NCBI RefSeq assembly: GCF_014647515.1
Contig: NZ_BMPI01000004.1
Location: 165,683-229,682, forward strand
DNA: 64,000 bases
Reading direction: 5' to 3'
From: Dactylosporangium sucinum
GTDB taxonomy: Bacteria > Actinomycetota > Actinomycetes > Mycobacteriales > Micromonosporaceae
Shown: positions 48,005 to 56,394 of the stretch, in pieces
How positions within the stretch are numbered: the stretch's first letter is position 1
Layout: each line of letters begins with the position of its first letter
The notes under the pieces: generated by a model
Databases searched by the model: none
Told to the model about the DNA's origin: nothing
What the model saw: only the letters and a program-made list of their open reading frames with translations
Translations under genes and position numbers: made by a program

Positions 48005-49117
48005 ATGGCGGCTCGGCATTCGGCCAGCACTCAACGGTCGAACGTTTCGGAGTTGCCGCCCCCGAGCGGTTCTGGCGTGACCACCATGGCGAACCTAGCC
48101 GGTGGACCGCCGCCCACTCCTCGTCAGCGCATTCACTTTTACTCCCCAGACGAGTGGGAAGAGTTCATTTTGGAGTGGGCGACCGGGCTGGAGGAAGATT
48201 ATTTCCAGCTGGTGCGCATCGGGGGTTCGAACGACAAAGGGGCTGACGTCGCCGGATTTCTCACGCGCCATCGTTTCGAGGGCGAGTGGGACTGCATGCA
48301 GTGCAAGCATTATGAGCAAGGCCTTCAGCCGGCTGAAGCTTATGAAGAAATGTTCAAGATGATCAGGTCGGTTGTTGAGGGCTACTACACGATGCCTCGA
48401 CGCTACCTCTTCTTGGCTCCTCAAGGATGCGGTAAGTCTCTCAAGAGACTGTTGAGTGCTCCGTCACAGCTGCGCACAGGCTTCCTCAATAAGTTCAGTG
48501 GCTCCAAACCCCTAGGCGAGGGGCTCGATCCAACTCTGCTTGCAAAAATCCGGGCTGTAGCAGAGACCTTGGATTACAGCATGTTTCAGAATGTGGAGAT
48601 CCATGAAATATTGGAGATTCACAAACGGACCCCATACTATTGGCACCGGTTTGGTGGCCCTCTGCCGGAACGGCCGCCAGTGATCAAGCCTCCGGTGGAA
48701 TTGACTGCCGATGAGGCTCGTTATATCGAACACCTAATGAGCGTGTACACAGAACGGTACGGCGTTGGATCGGCCGGCATTGCCGAGATTCTGACCCATC
48801 CACAGGCGTTCAGGCACCTCAGCCGGCAGCGAGAAGCGTTCTTTAGCGCCGAATCACTTCGTGCGTTTGCTAGGGATAGTGTGCGTCCAGGCACGTTCGA
48901 AAGATTGCAGGATGAGGTCTACCACGCAGTGGTTGAGACTCATGAGCGGAACTTCTCGGATGGGATGGAGCGCCTGACGTCCGTCTTGGAGAAGGCGGCG
49001 GGCCTGACCCTAACCTCAAGTGCGCTGATTTCCGTGTCCGATCCACTGGACAAACGGGGAATTTGCCATCAACTTGCAAATGTGGATCGCCTAAAATGGT
49101 GTGATGTTCAATGCTGA
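48005..49117 (+). CDS. Nuclease-type effector of a probable ABC-3C defence system
   Basis: 370 residues, GGGGGCGG ribosome site before the ATG (a later ATG at 48086 is possible). The N-terminal domain (about 45-150) is restriction-endonuclease-like: GSNDKGADVAGF with Asp81, then WDCMQCKHYEQG with Gln99 and Lys101, as in Mrr-type D-(E/Q)xK active sites. The C-terminal 200 residues are helical and would be the docking domain of the ABC-three-component group. It overlaps the next gene by 7 bp. Relative low GC marks it as foreign. The nuclease role is inferred from the motif. Confidence 0.72.
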   Translation: MAARHSASTQRSNVSELPPPSGSGVTTMANLAGGPPPTPRQRIHFYSPDEWEEFILEWATGLEEDYFQLVRIGGSNDKGADVAGFLTRHRFEGEWDCMQCKHYEQGLQPAEAYEEMFKMIRSVVEGYYTMPRRYLFLAPQGCGKSLKRLLSAPSQLRTGFLNKFSGSKPLGEGLDPTLLAKIRAVAETLDYSMFQNVEIHEILEIHKRTPYYWHRFGGPLPERPPVIKPPVELTADEARYIEHLMSVYTERYGVGSAGIAEILTHPQAFRHLSRQREAFFSAESLRAFARDSVRPGTFERLQDEVYHAVVETHERNFSDGMERLTSVLEKAAGLTLTSSALISVSDPLDKRGICHQLANVDRLKWCDVQC

Positions 49118-49596
49118 ACGAACCCCTTAACGGCCCACTGGAGACCGGTCTACGAGCGCTTGCAATTCTGGATAGCGCTTTTCCTCGTTCGTTTGATCTG
49201 GCTACTCTGGCTTTCCTTGATTACTGTGTGGTGCATTCGCAGGAGTTTGGCGGGCCCGAAAGTCTGCATCCTGCAGTGCCAAATCATGAGAGCGAGATTG
49301 CGGTCAAGCAAGAGCTCTTGGAACTTGGCTTGCAGGTAATGGTAAGAGCAAGGCTAGCCACCCTTCGGATAACTCCAGACGGCATCGGATACGCTGCCAG
49401 CGATGCCGCGGCAGGGTTTATAGAACTACTCGAATCTAGCTATATGCACGAGTTACGCGACCGCGCCGATTGGGTCAACGAGCATTTCGGTGGACTGGAT
49501 AGCGCAGAGCTTCGCGGTCAGATGTTTCGACTCGGTCGGCACACTTCGGCACTCACCCACAGAGATGTGGCAGCGGGCGAGGAGGCTACCTCATGA
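49111..49596 (+). CDS. ABC-3C system middle component
   Basis: 161 residues. The order LNEPLNGPLETGLRALAILD, LDYCVVHSQEFGGPESLHPA, VKQELLELGLQVMVRARLAT, then YAASDAAAGFIELLESSYMHELRDRADWV matches, from memory, the middle-component-2 family of ABC-three-component systems described by comparative genomics. It is mostly helical with no catalytic motif, and would bridge the effector and the ATPase. It overlaps both neighbours (7 and 4 bp), so the three genes are one operon. Confidence 0.75.
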   Translation: MLNEPLNGPLETGLRALAILDSAFPRSFDLATLAFLDYCVVHSQEFGGPESLHPAVPNHESEIAVKQELLELGLQVMVRARLATLRITPDGIGYAASDAAAGFIELLESSYMHELRDRADWVNEHFGGLDSAELRGQMFRLGRHTSALTHRDVAAGEEATS

Positions 49597-51446
49597 GCGC
49601 CCTACGACTGATTCGCCTTGTCTTCCTCGGCAAAGAAGTTTCGCCAGCGACTGTTACTTTCGGACCCGCACTCACTGTAATTTATGGTGCGTCAGACGCG
49701 GGGAAGTCGTACATCGTTGATGCAATCGACTTCATGCTCGGCGGGAAGAGGCTGAAGTCGATTCCCGAGGCCGAACTGTTTTCGACGGTAATGCTCGGCG
49801 TCGAGCTGCCTGACGAGAGTCGTATAACCCTCGTTCGCCGAATGTCGGGAGGGCAGTTCAGCGTTTACCTCTCCGATCTTACGGACTTCCCCAAGGGTCC
49901 GGCGGATTTCGTCCTTGCTCCTGCCAACAATCAGGCATCCGCAAAGCGCCAAAGCGTGTCGCGCTTTTTCCTTGAGCAATTAGGAATGGGGGGTCGGAAG
50001 CTGCGCAAGAACAGGATGAATGTAACTGTCCCCCTCAGCTTCCGGAACCTTTGCGCCCTGTGCATCATCGATGAGACGAAGATGCAATCTCCAGTCCCCC
50101 CGCCTTTGTCCGGGCAGCATGTCACAGCGACTGCTGAAGTTTCGACATTCAAACTCCTTCTTCAAGGCGAGGACGATTCGGCGGTCGCACAAGAGGCTGA
50201 CGCCCTGGAAAGACGGAAGATAGGCAAAGGGCAGATCGAGGTTCTTGAGAGACTGCTCCGGGATCTCGAGAACTCGATGGAGGAGTCGGATACCCCGATT
50301 GGCCTGTCAGGTCAACTCGCTCGACTGGTTCGATCGGTCGAAGAGCAGGCGGCGGCGATCAACTCAGTGCTGGAGTCGCGTAACGATCTCCTTCGGGAAC
50401 ATGCGGCGGTCGCACACCAAGGTGACGTGCTCGAGACACGGCTGCGTGAGGTAAACGAGCTCACTGCTCGTTTCGAATTGTTGCGAGAAAAGTACGACTC
50501 CGACCTGGAGCGCTTGGAGATGGTCCGAGAGGCTGGCGGCCTTCTGGGATTCTTCAAGCCGGGTGTATGTGTGTTCTGCGGCGCCGAGGTTGAGCACCAG
50601 AACGCAGGTGCGCATATGGCCGAAGAGGTGACGGCGTTCGGCGAGTCAGTCTCTGCTGAGATCCAGAAGACCATTGCACTTCGCGGCGACCTCGTTTCAA
50701 CGATTGCAGACCTAGGCGATCAGCGAAGCCTGCTGGAAACTGAGATCCGAGATTTCTATGGGCGTATGAATGGTTTCCGAAGCTCGATAGAAGCGCTCGA
50801 TAATGAGTTGCGCCCGCGCCAGAGCGAAATTAATAGCTTGCTGACGAAGCGCTCTGAAATCGAGCGTAAGCTTGCTGCCTTTGCGCAGATTGAACGGATT
50901 GAGACCCTAAGATTAAGTCTTCAGCCAGGTCCGGCTGAAGAAACTCCAGTCGCTCCAGGTCTGAACGACCGTGCGCTCCGCGAATTTTCGGAGACTGTAA
51001 AGGTGGTCTTGAGTGAATGGGGCGTACCAGTAGGAGACAGCATCCGTTTCGGCAAGTCGGAGAACGACCTTCTAGTCGACGACCAGCCTCGCGCATCCCG
51101 CGGAAAAGGGATGCGTGCCATCCTCCACGCTGCGTTCACGTCAGCTTTGGCGCAGTACTGTTTCTCCAGGGATTTGGAGCATCCTGGATTCATTGTCTTG
51201 GACTCTCCGCTAGTCACCTACCGCGAGCCTGACCCTGGTTCGGCTGACCAACCAACTGAAGAAGAGTTCGAGACCGTGGCGTCCTCGTTCTACAGATATC
51301 TCGACGGTCAGTTTCTAGGACAGTCGATCATCGTGGAGAATACCGATCCGCCCGAGAATCTGTCCGAGGATGCGGTCCTCGTTCACTTTACGAAGAGGCC
51401 AGGCAGCGGACGCTATGGGCTCTTTCCTGCTTTGACCGCACGTTGA
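49593..51446 (+). CDS. DUF3732-type SMC/RecF-like ATPase of a probable ABC-3C system
   Basis: 617 residues, ATGA overlap. Walker A GASDAGKSY (about 32-40) near the N terminus, coiled coil (about 190-300 and 355-430) interrupted by a zinc-knuckle-like CVFCGAEVEH (about 326-335), then a C-terminal lobe with Walker B-like FIVLDSPLVTY near 533. The pattern is that of DUF3732 ABC ATPases with a hook in mid-coil, as in Rad50/RecF. In ABC-3C systems this ATPase probably senses invading DNA or damage and controls the effector. Convergent with the acetyltransferase gene. Confidence 0.8.
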   Translation: MSALRLIRLVFLGKEVSPATVTFGPALTVIYGASDAGKSYIVDAIDFMLGGKRLKSIPEAELFSTVMLGVELPDESRITLVRRMSGGQFSVYLSDLTDFPKGPADFVLAPANNQASAKRQSVSRFFLEQLGMGGRKLRKNRMNVTVPLSFRNLCALCIIDETKMQSPVPPPLSGQHVTATAEVSTFKLLLQGEDDSAVAQEADALERRKIGKGQIEVLERLLRDLENSMEESDTPIGLSGQLARLVRSVEEQAAAINSVLESRNDLLREHAAVAHQGDVLETRLREVNELTARFELLREKYDSDLERLEMVREAGGLLGFFKPGVCVFCGAEVEHQNAGAHMAEEVTAFGESVSAEIQKTIALRGDLVSTIADLGDQRSLLETEIRDFYGRMNGFRSSIEALDNELRPRQSEINSLLTKRSEIERKLAAFAQIERIETLRLSLQPGPAEETPVAPGLNDRALREFSETVKVVLSEWGVPVGDSIRFGKSENDLLVDDQPRASRGKGMRAILHAAFTSALAQYCFSRDLEHPGFIVLDSPLVTYREPDPGSADQPTEEEFETVASSFYRYLDGQFLGQSIIVENTDPPENLSEDAVLVHFTKRPGSGRYGLFPALTAR

Positions 51447-51550
51447 ACCGAGTGCGCCGACTCAACTTGCGCACCGACGAGGCGGCTTGTGTATCTGGCT
51501 TCCGGGATCGTGGTCCTGCGGCGCGCTCGTCGGCATCCGTCACGCCCCAC

Positions 51551-52084
51551 CTATCCCTCGTCGGCGAGCACTGCGAAGAGCAGGGAGTCGCGCCAGCCGC
51601 CCGAGGTGTAGACGTGGTGGCGTATGCGGCCCTCGTACTGCATTCCAAGGTTCTTCGCGACTGCGACCGAGGAGTGGTTGTCGGGGCCGATGGCGGCCGA
51701 GATGCGATGCAGTCCGAGCGTCTCGAACCCGAAGCTGATGAGCGTCCGTGTGGCGTCGGTGGCGTAGCCGTGGCCCCAGTGGTCGGCGCGGATGGCGTAG
51801 CCGAGCTTCGCGGCCTGGACGCCGTTGAAGCCGAGTCGAGCGAATCCGATCAACTCGTCGGCGTCCGGCAGTGTGACGGCGAGGTAGTACTCCGTTCGCG
51901 GTTCCTGCTTTGCGCGCTCGATGGCGGCGTTGATCAGGGCGGTGACCTCGGCGCGGCTGCGGCTGTCGAAGGAGAGCCAGGCGGTCACGGCGTCGTCGCC
52001 GAAGATCTGAAACGCGCCGGCCGCATTGTCGGGGCGGAACTCGCGCAGGACGACGGTGCGGCCGGTGAGGGTCACGGGGTACAT
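51551..52084 (-). CDS. GNAT acetyltransferase (RimJ/RimL-type)
   Basis: 177 residues from the ATG at 52084. Motifs: LTGRTVVLREFRPDNAAGAF at the N terminus, LIGFARLGFNGVQAAKLGYA, HWGHGYATDATRTLISFGF (the acetyl-CoA-binding Q/RxxGxG-like turn here GHGYA), and LGLHRISAAIGPDNHSSVAV. This is the RimJ/RimL group that acetylates protein N termini or small amines. Read-through upstream is not part of it. It lies between the ABC-3C operon and broken genes. Confidence 0.88.
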   Translation of the reverse strand: MYPVTLTGRTVVLREFRPDNAAGAFQIFGDDAVTAWLSFDSRSRAEVTALINAAIERAKQEPRTEYYLAVTLPDADELIGFARLGFNGVQAAKLGYAIRADHWGHGYATDATRTLISFGFETLGLHRISAAIGPDNHSSVAVAKNLGMQYEGRIRHHVYTSGGWRDSLLFAVLADEG

Positions 52085-52098
52085 GCCCCGATCATCGC

Positions 52099-52704
52099 TC
52101 AGCGCGTGATCGCCTTCAGCGGGGTGCGGGTGAAGTCCTCGATGGCTTCGATGAGCTCGGCTGCGTCCTGGGCCAGGCCGGCGCGGACGATCGCGGCCTG
52201 AACACGCTGCGCGGACTGCACCACGCCGTTGATGCGCTGCTCGGGTGGGAGGTCGAGCACTGGCGCGAGCGCTTCTTCGGCGCCCTCGATGTCGCGGTCG
52301 GCGAGACGGGCGATGGCGAGGTTGGTGTGCGCGCCGGCCTGGTCGCCGAAGGCCCATGCCGGGTCGTTGCGGTTGCTGAAGGCGTCCACGGCGCGTGTGG
52401 AGTAGCTGATGGCGTCCGTCGCCTGGGCGGGCAGCCACGCGAGGGCGTCGGCGGCGTAGTAGAGGGTTTCGCGGGCGGTTGAAGACGCAGATGCCGCCCA
52501 GCTCGTCGACCTCATCGGTCGTCACGCGGTCCCACGCGTCCTCCGCAGCATGGATCGCCTGCATCGCCTGCTCGGTGTTCCCCAACGCGGCGTGCGCACG
52601 GGCGGCGTTGAGCGGAAGCCAGACCGCCGTGGTGCCGCCGACGTTCGCGACGTACGTCGTCCCCTGCTCGGCGTAGCGCAGGGCCTCGGTGTAGCGGCCG
52701 GGCG
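52099..52704 (-). pseudogene. Remnant of XRE/TPR-type transcriptional regulator, frameshifted and truncated
   Basis: Two reading frames together give the TPR-like C-terminal part of an actinobacterial regulator: GRYTEALRYAEQGTTYVANV, AALGNTEQAMQAIHAAEDAW, ELGGICVFNRP in one frame, then RETLYYAADALAWLP, AWAFGDQAGAHTNLAIARLA, APVLDLPPEQRINGVVQSAQ in the other. The frame changes near 52470-52485. The N-terminal HTH and the first repeats are missing: the homology stops at about 52704, where the recombinase fragment begins on the other strand. Confidence 0.75.
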
Positions 52705-53031
52705 GGCAAGGAGCGGGTGTTCGTCGGCCGGACCGGCTCACCGATGCGCGGCGACTCCGTTCGGCAAGCGTTCGTTCGCGCTCGCGCCAAGGTCGACATG
52801 CCGGGGTTCCGGTTCCACGATCTGCGCCACACCGGCCAGACGCTCGCCGCGTCGACCGGCGCTACGGTGAAGGATCTGATGCGCCGCCTCGGTCACGCCT
52901 CCCCGGTGGCGTCGTACCGCTACCTCCACGCCGTCGACGGGCGGGACGCCGAGATCGCCTCGGCACTGTCCGAGCTGGCAGCCCACGGCAACGCGGCAAA
53001 GCTGCCAAGGGCGATCGTGATGAAGCACTAA
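52705..53031 (+). pseudogene. C-terminal fragment of a tyrosine recombinase (integrase)
   Basis: 108 residues with the catalytic C-terminal part: HDLRHTGQTLA (H-x-x-R), GATVKDLMRRLGHAS (Gly-His) and SYRYLHA with the nucleophilic Tyr. It starts mid-protein at about GKERVFVG; the arm-binding and core N-terminal domains and the first catalytic Arg are missing. The junction with the broken regulator at 52704 is an illegitimate recombination scar. An intact copy would explain integration at tRNA-Phe. Confidence 0.82.
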
Positions 53032-53100
53032 CCCGGCTCTGGAGTGGCACGGCGAGCCGCAGAAGTCTCTGCTGAGTTGGCTGGGTGCCGTTATGGCAAG

Positions 53101-53161
53101 TTATGAAGCCCTTGTTACGGCCGGGCTGGCTGCTTACAAAGGCTTCATAACCTGTCATACT
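53101..53161 (+). promoter_or_regulatory. Promoter with flanking inverted repeat, Schlafen-type gene
   Basis: -35 CTTACA (53133-53138), 17-bp spacer, -10 CATACT (53156-53161), then 6 nt to the GTG at 53168. Perfect inverted repeat TTATGAAGCC (53101-53110) and GGCTTCATAA (53141-53150), the second arm inside the -35/-10 spacer, so a bound dimer could block transcription. Confidence 0.6.
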
Positions 53162-53167
53162 GCCGTT

Positions 53168-54796
53168 GTGACGATCCGAGTCGGTGCCAAGTACACGGTG
53201 CAGCAGTTCGCCGCCCTCATCGAACGGGAGACGCACCAGGTCGAACTGAAGACCGGTGCGAGCCCGAGCAAGCTCCAAGAGGCCATGGTGGCGTTCAGCA
53301 ATGGTGATGGCGGCGTGATCTTCATAGGCGTGACGGACAAACGAGAGGTCGTCGGACGCAAACTGGATCAAGGTACCGACGATCAGATCCATGAGGCAGC
53401 GCTGGCCGCTCATGATGTTGGCCGCTACGCGGTCAAGGAAATTGATGTCGACGGCAAGGCCGTGGTTGCAATTGTGGTTAAGAGGCGTGAGGAAGGATTC
53501 GCCCAAACCAGTGATGGTCGGATCCTGGTACGCAAGGGAGCGCGTAACGTCGCGTTGTTCGGCGCTGACGCCTGGGAATTCATGAGCAGTCGCAAGCTTC
53601 GGAGATTCGAGCGGGCAAACGCCGAAATCTCTCTGGATGACTGCGACTCGGACGCCTTGCTTGAGCTATCCGAGGTATATGGATGGTCACTGTCGTCGCC
53701 CGACCTTTGGGATCGTCTTGGCGAACGCGGGCTGGCGGTTGGCGAGAATCTCACCATCGCTGGGGCGTTGTTCCTCACAAAGCCGTCGGATTCGCTACAG
53801 CTGAACAAAGCAATCGTGGAGGTCAGAAGATATCCGGACGACGGAACCGACTATGACCGCCGGGAGGTCTTCGACGGCCCGCTTCCTGCGCAGGTTCGTG
53901 GAGCGACCAAGTTCATAACAGATGAGCTCGGGAGTGATCTAGTGGTGACCGGGCTCTACCGGTACGAAATTCCAAAGCTTCCAGAGGTGGTCGTTAGGGA
54001 GGCTATCGCCAACGCGGTAGCGCACCGAAGCTATGAGATCAACCGCACCGCAATTCTGGTCGAGATCCGTCCGGATATCGTTGTAGTACGGTCTCCAGGC
54101 GGCTTGCCCGAGCCGGTCACAGTCGAAACAATCCGGCAAGCACAAGCGGCCCGAAACCCGGACATCATCGACGTTCTACGACGATTCAGCCTCGCTGAGG
54201 ACGCAGGCCGAGGCATCGACGTCATGGAGGACGAGATGGAGGAAGCCCTTCTCGATCCGCCCGAATTCATCGACGATGGCATATCGGTAACGGTGCGTCT
54301 CCCGCTGCAAGGTCCGATTACTCCACGGGAGCGAGCATGGGTCTCGGACTTGGAGCGGCAGGGACGAATTTCTGGTTCGGATAAACTGCTTCTCGTACAT
54401 GCTGCGCGCGGCAACGAGCTAACGAACGGAGTCGCACGAGGAATTCTTAAGACGGAAGACAGTGGCGTAGCTCGTCGTGCGCTTCAGCGACTCCGTGATG
54501 CGGAACTGCTCGAGCAAGTTGGCGAGAGGGGCAGTTCGACGTATTACCTTGCTGAGTCGATCGCTCCTCCGGCGGCTTATCGGTTCTCGCTCCATCAGCT
54601 TATTGGCATGGTGCTGGATGCAGCGGAGATCGAGGAACTCTCGAATGAGCGCGTCCGGGAGCTTACAGGACTTAACAGGCAGCAATCCTTGACACTGCTT
54701 CAGCAACTCGTGCGCGACGGTCGTCTCCTGCAAACTGGATCACGGCGTGGAACTAGGTATGTTCTGCCGGCGGACGACGATGAGGGCCTCTTCTAG
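53168..54796 (+). CDS. Schlafen/AlbA_2 domain ATP-binding protein with C-terminal winged helix
   Basis: 542 residues from the GTG at 53168 (leaderless; an in-frame ATG at 53093 lies upstream of the promoter). N-terminal AlbA_2/Schlafen domain (about 10-130): HQVELKTGASPSKLQEAMVA, GVIFIGVTDKREVVGRKL, ILVRKGARNVA. A divergent HATPase_c_4 domain (about 260-390): VVREAIANAVAHRSYEINRT, DAGRGIDVMEDEMEEALL. The C-terminal third holds two winged-helix-like parts ending NRQQSLTLLQQLVRDGRLL. The group includes predicted transcriptional regulators and defence-associated proteins. An inverted repeat at its promoter suggests self-regulation. Confidence 0.85.
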   Translation: MTIRVGAKYTVQQFAALIERETHQVELKTGASPSKLQEAMVAFSNGDGGVIFIGVTDKREVVGRKLDQGTDDQIHEAALAAHDVGRYAVKEIDVDGKAVVAIVVKRREEGFAQTSDGRILVRKGARNVALFGADAWEFMSSRKLRRFERANAEISLDDCDSDALLELSEVYGWSLSSPDLWDRLGERGLAVGENLTIAGALFLTKPSDSLQLNKAIVEVRRYPDDGTDYDRREVFDGPLPAQVRGATKFITDELGSDLVVTGLYRYEIPKLPEVVVREAIANAVAHRSYEINRTAILVEIRPDIVVVRSPGGLPEPVTVETIRQAQAARNPDIIDVLRRFSLAEDAGRGIDVMEDEMEEALLDPPEFIDDGISVTVRLPLQGPITPRERAWVSDLERQGRISGSDKLLLVHAARGNELTNGVARGILKTEDSGVARRALQRLRDAELLEQVGERGSSTYYLAESIAPPAAYRFSLHQLIGMVLDAAEIEELSNERVRELTGLNRQQSLTLLQQLVRDGRLLQTGSRRGTRYVLPADDDEGLF

Positions 54797-54882
54797 AAGG
54801 GCACGCACGGGCGGCGTCAGTTGTTGCACGTGAAACGCACGTGTGAGTGGGGGATGGGGTCTGACCAGCGGTTATGGGTCTC

Positions 54883-54928
54883 CCTGAAAAGCGGAAGGTC
54901 GGCGGTTCGACCCCGCCCCTGCCCACAA
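54883..54928 (+). repeat. att-like repeat, copy 2 (3' half of tRNA-Phe)
   Basis: 46 bp identical to 46499-46544, starting CCTGAAAAGCGGAAGGTCGG. The 5' half of the tRNA is absent, so it is not a gene. This is the right boundary of the 8.3-kb island. Confidence 0.92.
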
Positions 54929-54950
54929 AGCTCTTCGCCGGGCTTTGCAA

Positions 54951-54986
54951 GACCCCGACCAGCGGAAGCGCCGGTCGGGGTCTTTG
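54951..54986 (+). terminator. Terminator-like hairpin after att copy 2
   Basis: GACCCCGACC (54951-54960) and GGTCGGGGTC (54973-54982) followed by TTTG. Same position relative to the att repeat as the functional tRNA terminator. Confidence 0.8.
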
Positions 54987-55428
54987 TTGTTCGCCACCTG
55001 CCGCGAAGATCGTTATGTAGCAACGCCGGACTTCAGGACAGCGGACGGTCACCGAGGCATGCCGCAGCCTGACCTGCGGCAGGTCGCTGGCCGCATGGAC
55101 GACACCGAAGACGTGTGACCCAGATCAAGCAGGGCGATGTCTCCGGCCAGAACGTCCTGGCGCGGCCAACTCCACCAGGCCGTCCACTTCGACGACGACC
55201 CGCTGCGAGGAAGTCCTCCGGCCCGGTCTCCGGGTGCCATCTACCCGCCACGGCGCACACAGTATGCCCGTCGGCGTAGTTACGCGGCCCTGGACTGGGC
55301 CACCGGATCCCGATTCCGCACCTTCGGAGAGGACGGCAGCGGCGGCTTGGCCGCGGAGCCAGGTCCGTCGCCATGAGACACTTACTGTGGGTGTGTGGCC
55401 GACGGCTGTCCCTCGGAGGTGGTCAAAC
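54987..55428. other. Intergenic stretch before Uma2 gene
   Basis: About 440 bp with no convincing gene; minus-strand ORFs here are short and Arg/Pro-rich. Probably decayed sequence plus the Uma2 promoter. Confidence 0.5.
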
Positions 55429-55983
55429 ATGAGCGTGGCGACGATCGAGCACGCCGGACCCTGGAACGAGGACGATTACCTGGCGTTGGGTGAAACGCCG
55501 AATCGGATCGAACTGATTGATGGGAGCCTGCTGGTGAGTCCCGCGCCGAACTCGCGCCACCAGCGAATCTCCCGCCGCATCGCCAACCAGTTGGACGCCC
55601 CCGCGTCGGGCTCAGGTCTGCACGTGTACGAGGCGGTGAACGTTCGGCTGCACACTGACCGCCTCGTCATCCCCGATTTGGCTGTGGTGGACCTGGAGGA
55701 CGATTTCGTCGTCATCGACGCGGCACGGGTCGCCCTTGTCGGCGAGATCGTGTCGCCTGGCAACGCAGCGGCAGACCGCGTCATGAAGATGCACCTGTAT
55801 GCCGCCGCACGAATCGAGTGGTACCTCCTTGTCGAGCAGGAGTCACCAGACTCGCTCACCCTCAGACTCAACCGGCTGGACGGCACGCACTACGTCGAGG
55901 ATTCGGTGGCCAAGTCGGGCGAGACCCTGGCCGCCGTCCATCCGTTCCCGTTCCGGCTGGACACCCACTCCTTGCTTGTGTAG
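55429..55983 (+). CDS. Uma2 family (restriction endonuclease-fold) protein
   Basis: 184 residues from the ATG at 55429, TCGGAGG ribosome site. Uma2 pattern: [52 protein letters not shown] (catalytic-type Asp), [20 protein letters not shown] (Glu), then [10 protein letters not shown]. The family has the PD-(D/E)xK nuclease fold and is greatly expanded in actinobacteria and cyanobacteria; cellular function is unknown. It lies between two att-like repeats, so it probably arrived with an integrating element. Confidence 0.9.
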   Translation: MSVATIEHAGPWNEDDYLALGETPNRIELIDGSLLVSPAPNSRHQRISRRIANQLDAPASGSGLHVYEAVNVRLHTDRLVIPDLAVVDLEDDFVVIDAARVALVGEIVSPGNAAADRVMKMHLYAAARIEWYLLVEQESPDSLTLRLNRLDGTHYVEDSVAKSGETLAAVHPFPFRLDTHSLLV

Positions 55984-56083
55984 CAGTGCGTGTAGCAACG
56001 GCGCCGTACAGCGGCGACCATCGGCAGCCAGGGCCGGACGCTTCGGCGAGGTCAGGGGCTCCTCGAGGCCGGTTTCCCCGAGA

Positions 56084-56129
56084 CCTGAAAAGCGGAAGGT
56101 CGGCGGTTCGACCCCGTCCCTGCCCACAA
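56084..56129 (+). repeat. att-like repeat, copy 3 (3' half of tRNA-Phe)
   Basis: Same 46 bp as copies 1 and 2 with one C-to-T change in the T-arm region, marking the right end of the second segment. Confidence 0.9.
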
Positions 56130-56345
56130 AGCTCTTCGCCGGGCGTTGCCAGACCCCGACCAGCGGAAACGCCGGTCGGGATCCACCACCGGTTCGAATC
56201 GGTCGGGCCCGAGCGTCGCCGGTCACTCCGGTGATCTGCTCCGCCCGCGTCGCGGCGTGCCACGGGCAGCACCAAGCCGCCGCCCGGTCGATCTCGGCCG
56301 CGGGAATCCCGTCCGGGAGGCTCGCCGGGTGGACCCTACGGCCTC

Positions 56346-56387
56346 GGGGCCGCCAGACCAGACGGTCTGACGGCCCCTGCCGGTTTT
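56346..56387 (+). terminator. Intrinsic terminator before the exporter genes
   Basis: GGGGCCGCCAGACC (56346-56359) and GGTCTGACGGCCCC (56364-56377), one mismatch, 4-nt loop, followed shortly by TTTTT (56383-56387). Confidence 0.82.
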
Positions 56388-56394
56388 TGTGTGG

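Larger units (their letters stand above)
46545..54882. mobile_element. Genomic island integrated at tRNA-Phe
   Basis: 8.3 kb bounded by identical 46-bp tRNA-Phe 3' repeats. It contains a tyrosine recombinase fragment, a putative ABC-3C defence operon, an acetyltransferase, a broken regulator and a Schlafen-type ATPase-like gene. Base composition and codon use in 48-51.5 kb and 53-54.8 kb are clearly less GC-rich than the flanks. The recombinase is truncated, so the element is probably no longer mobile by itself. Confidence 0.72.
54929..56083. mobile_element. Second att-bounded segment carrying Uma2-type gene
   Basis: 1.15 kb between tRNA-Phe repeats 2 and 3. It contains only the Uma2 gene and no recombinase, suggesting a remnant of a tandemly integrated element or a satellite that used the same site. 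Confidence 0.5.
55984..56394. other. Region with third att copy and terminator
   Basis: No gene. It holds the third tRNA-Phe-derived repeat (56084-56129), a decayed copy of the following terminator hairpin at 56152-56181, and the convergent terminator at 56346-56387. Confidence 0.7.

Noticed and set aside
54889..54945. A second tRNA-Phe gene
   Set aside because: Only the 3' half from the anticodon loop onward is present and the 5' acceptor and D-arm are missing, so it is an att-type repeat.
55033..55430. Minus-strand ORFs upstream of the Uma2 gene
   Set aside because: Three overlapping frames are open but none is consistent or recognisable, and they oppose the Uma2 promoter region.
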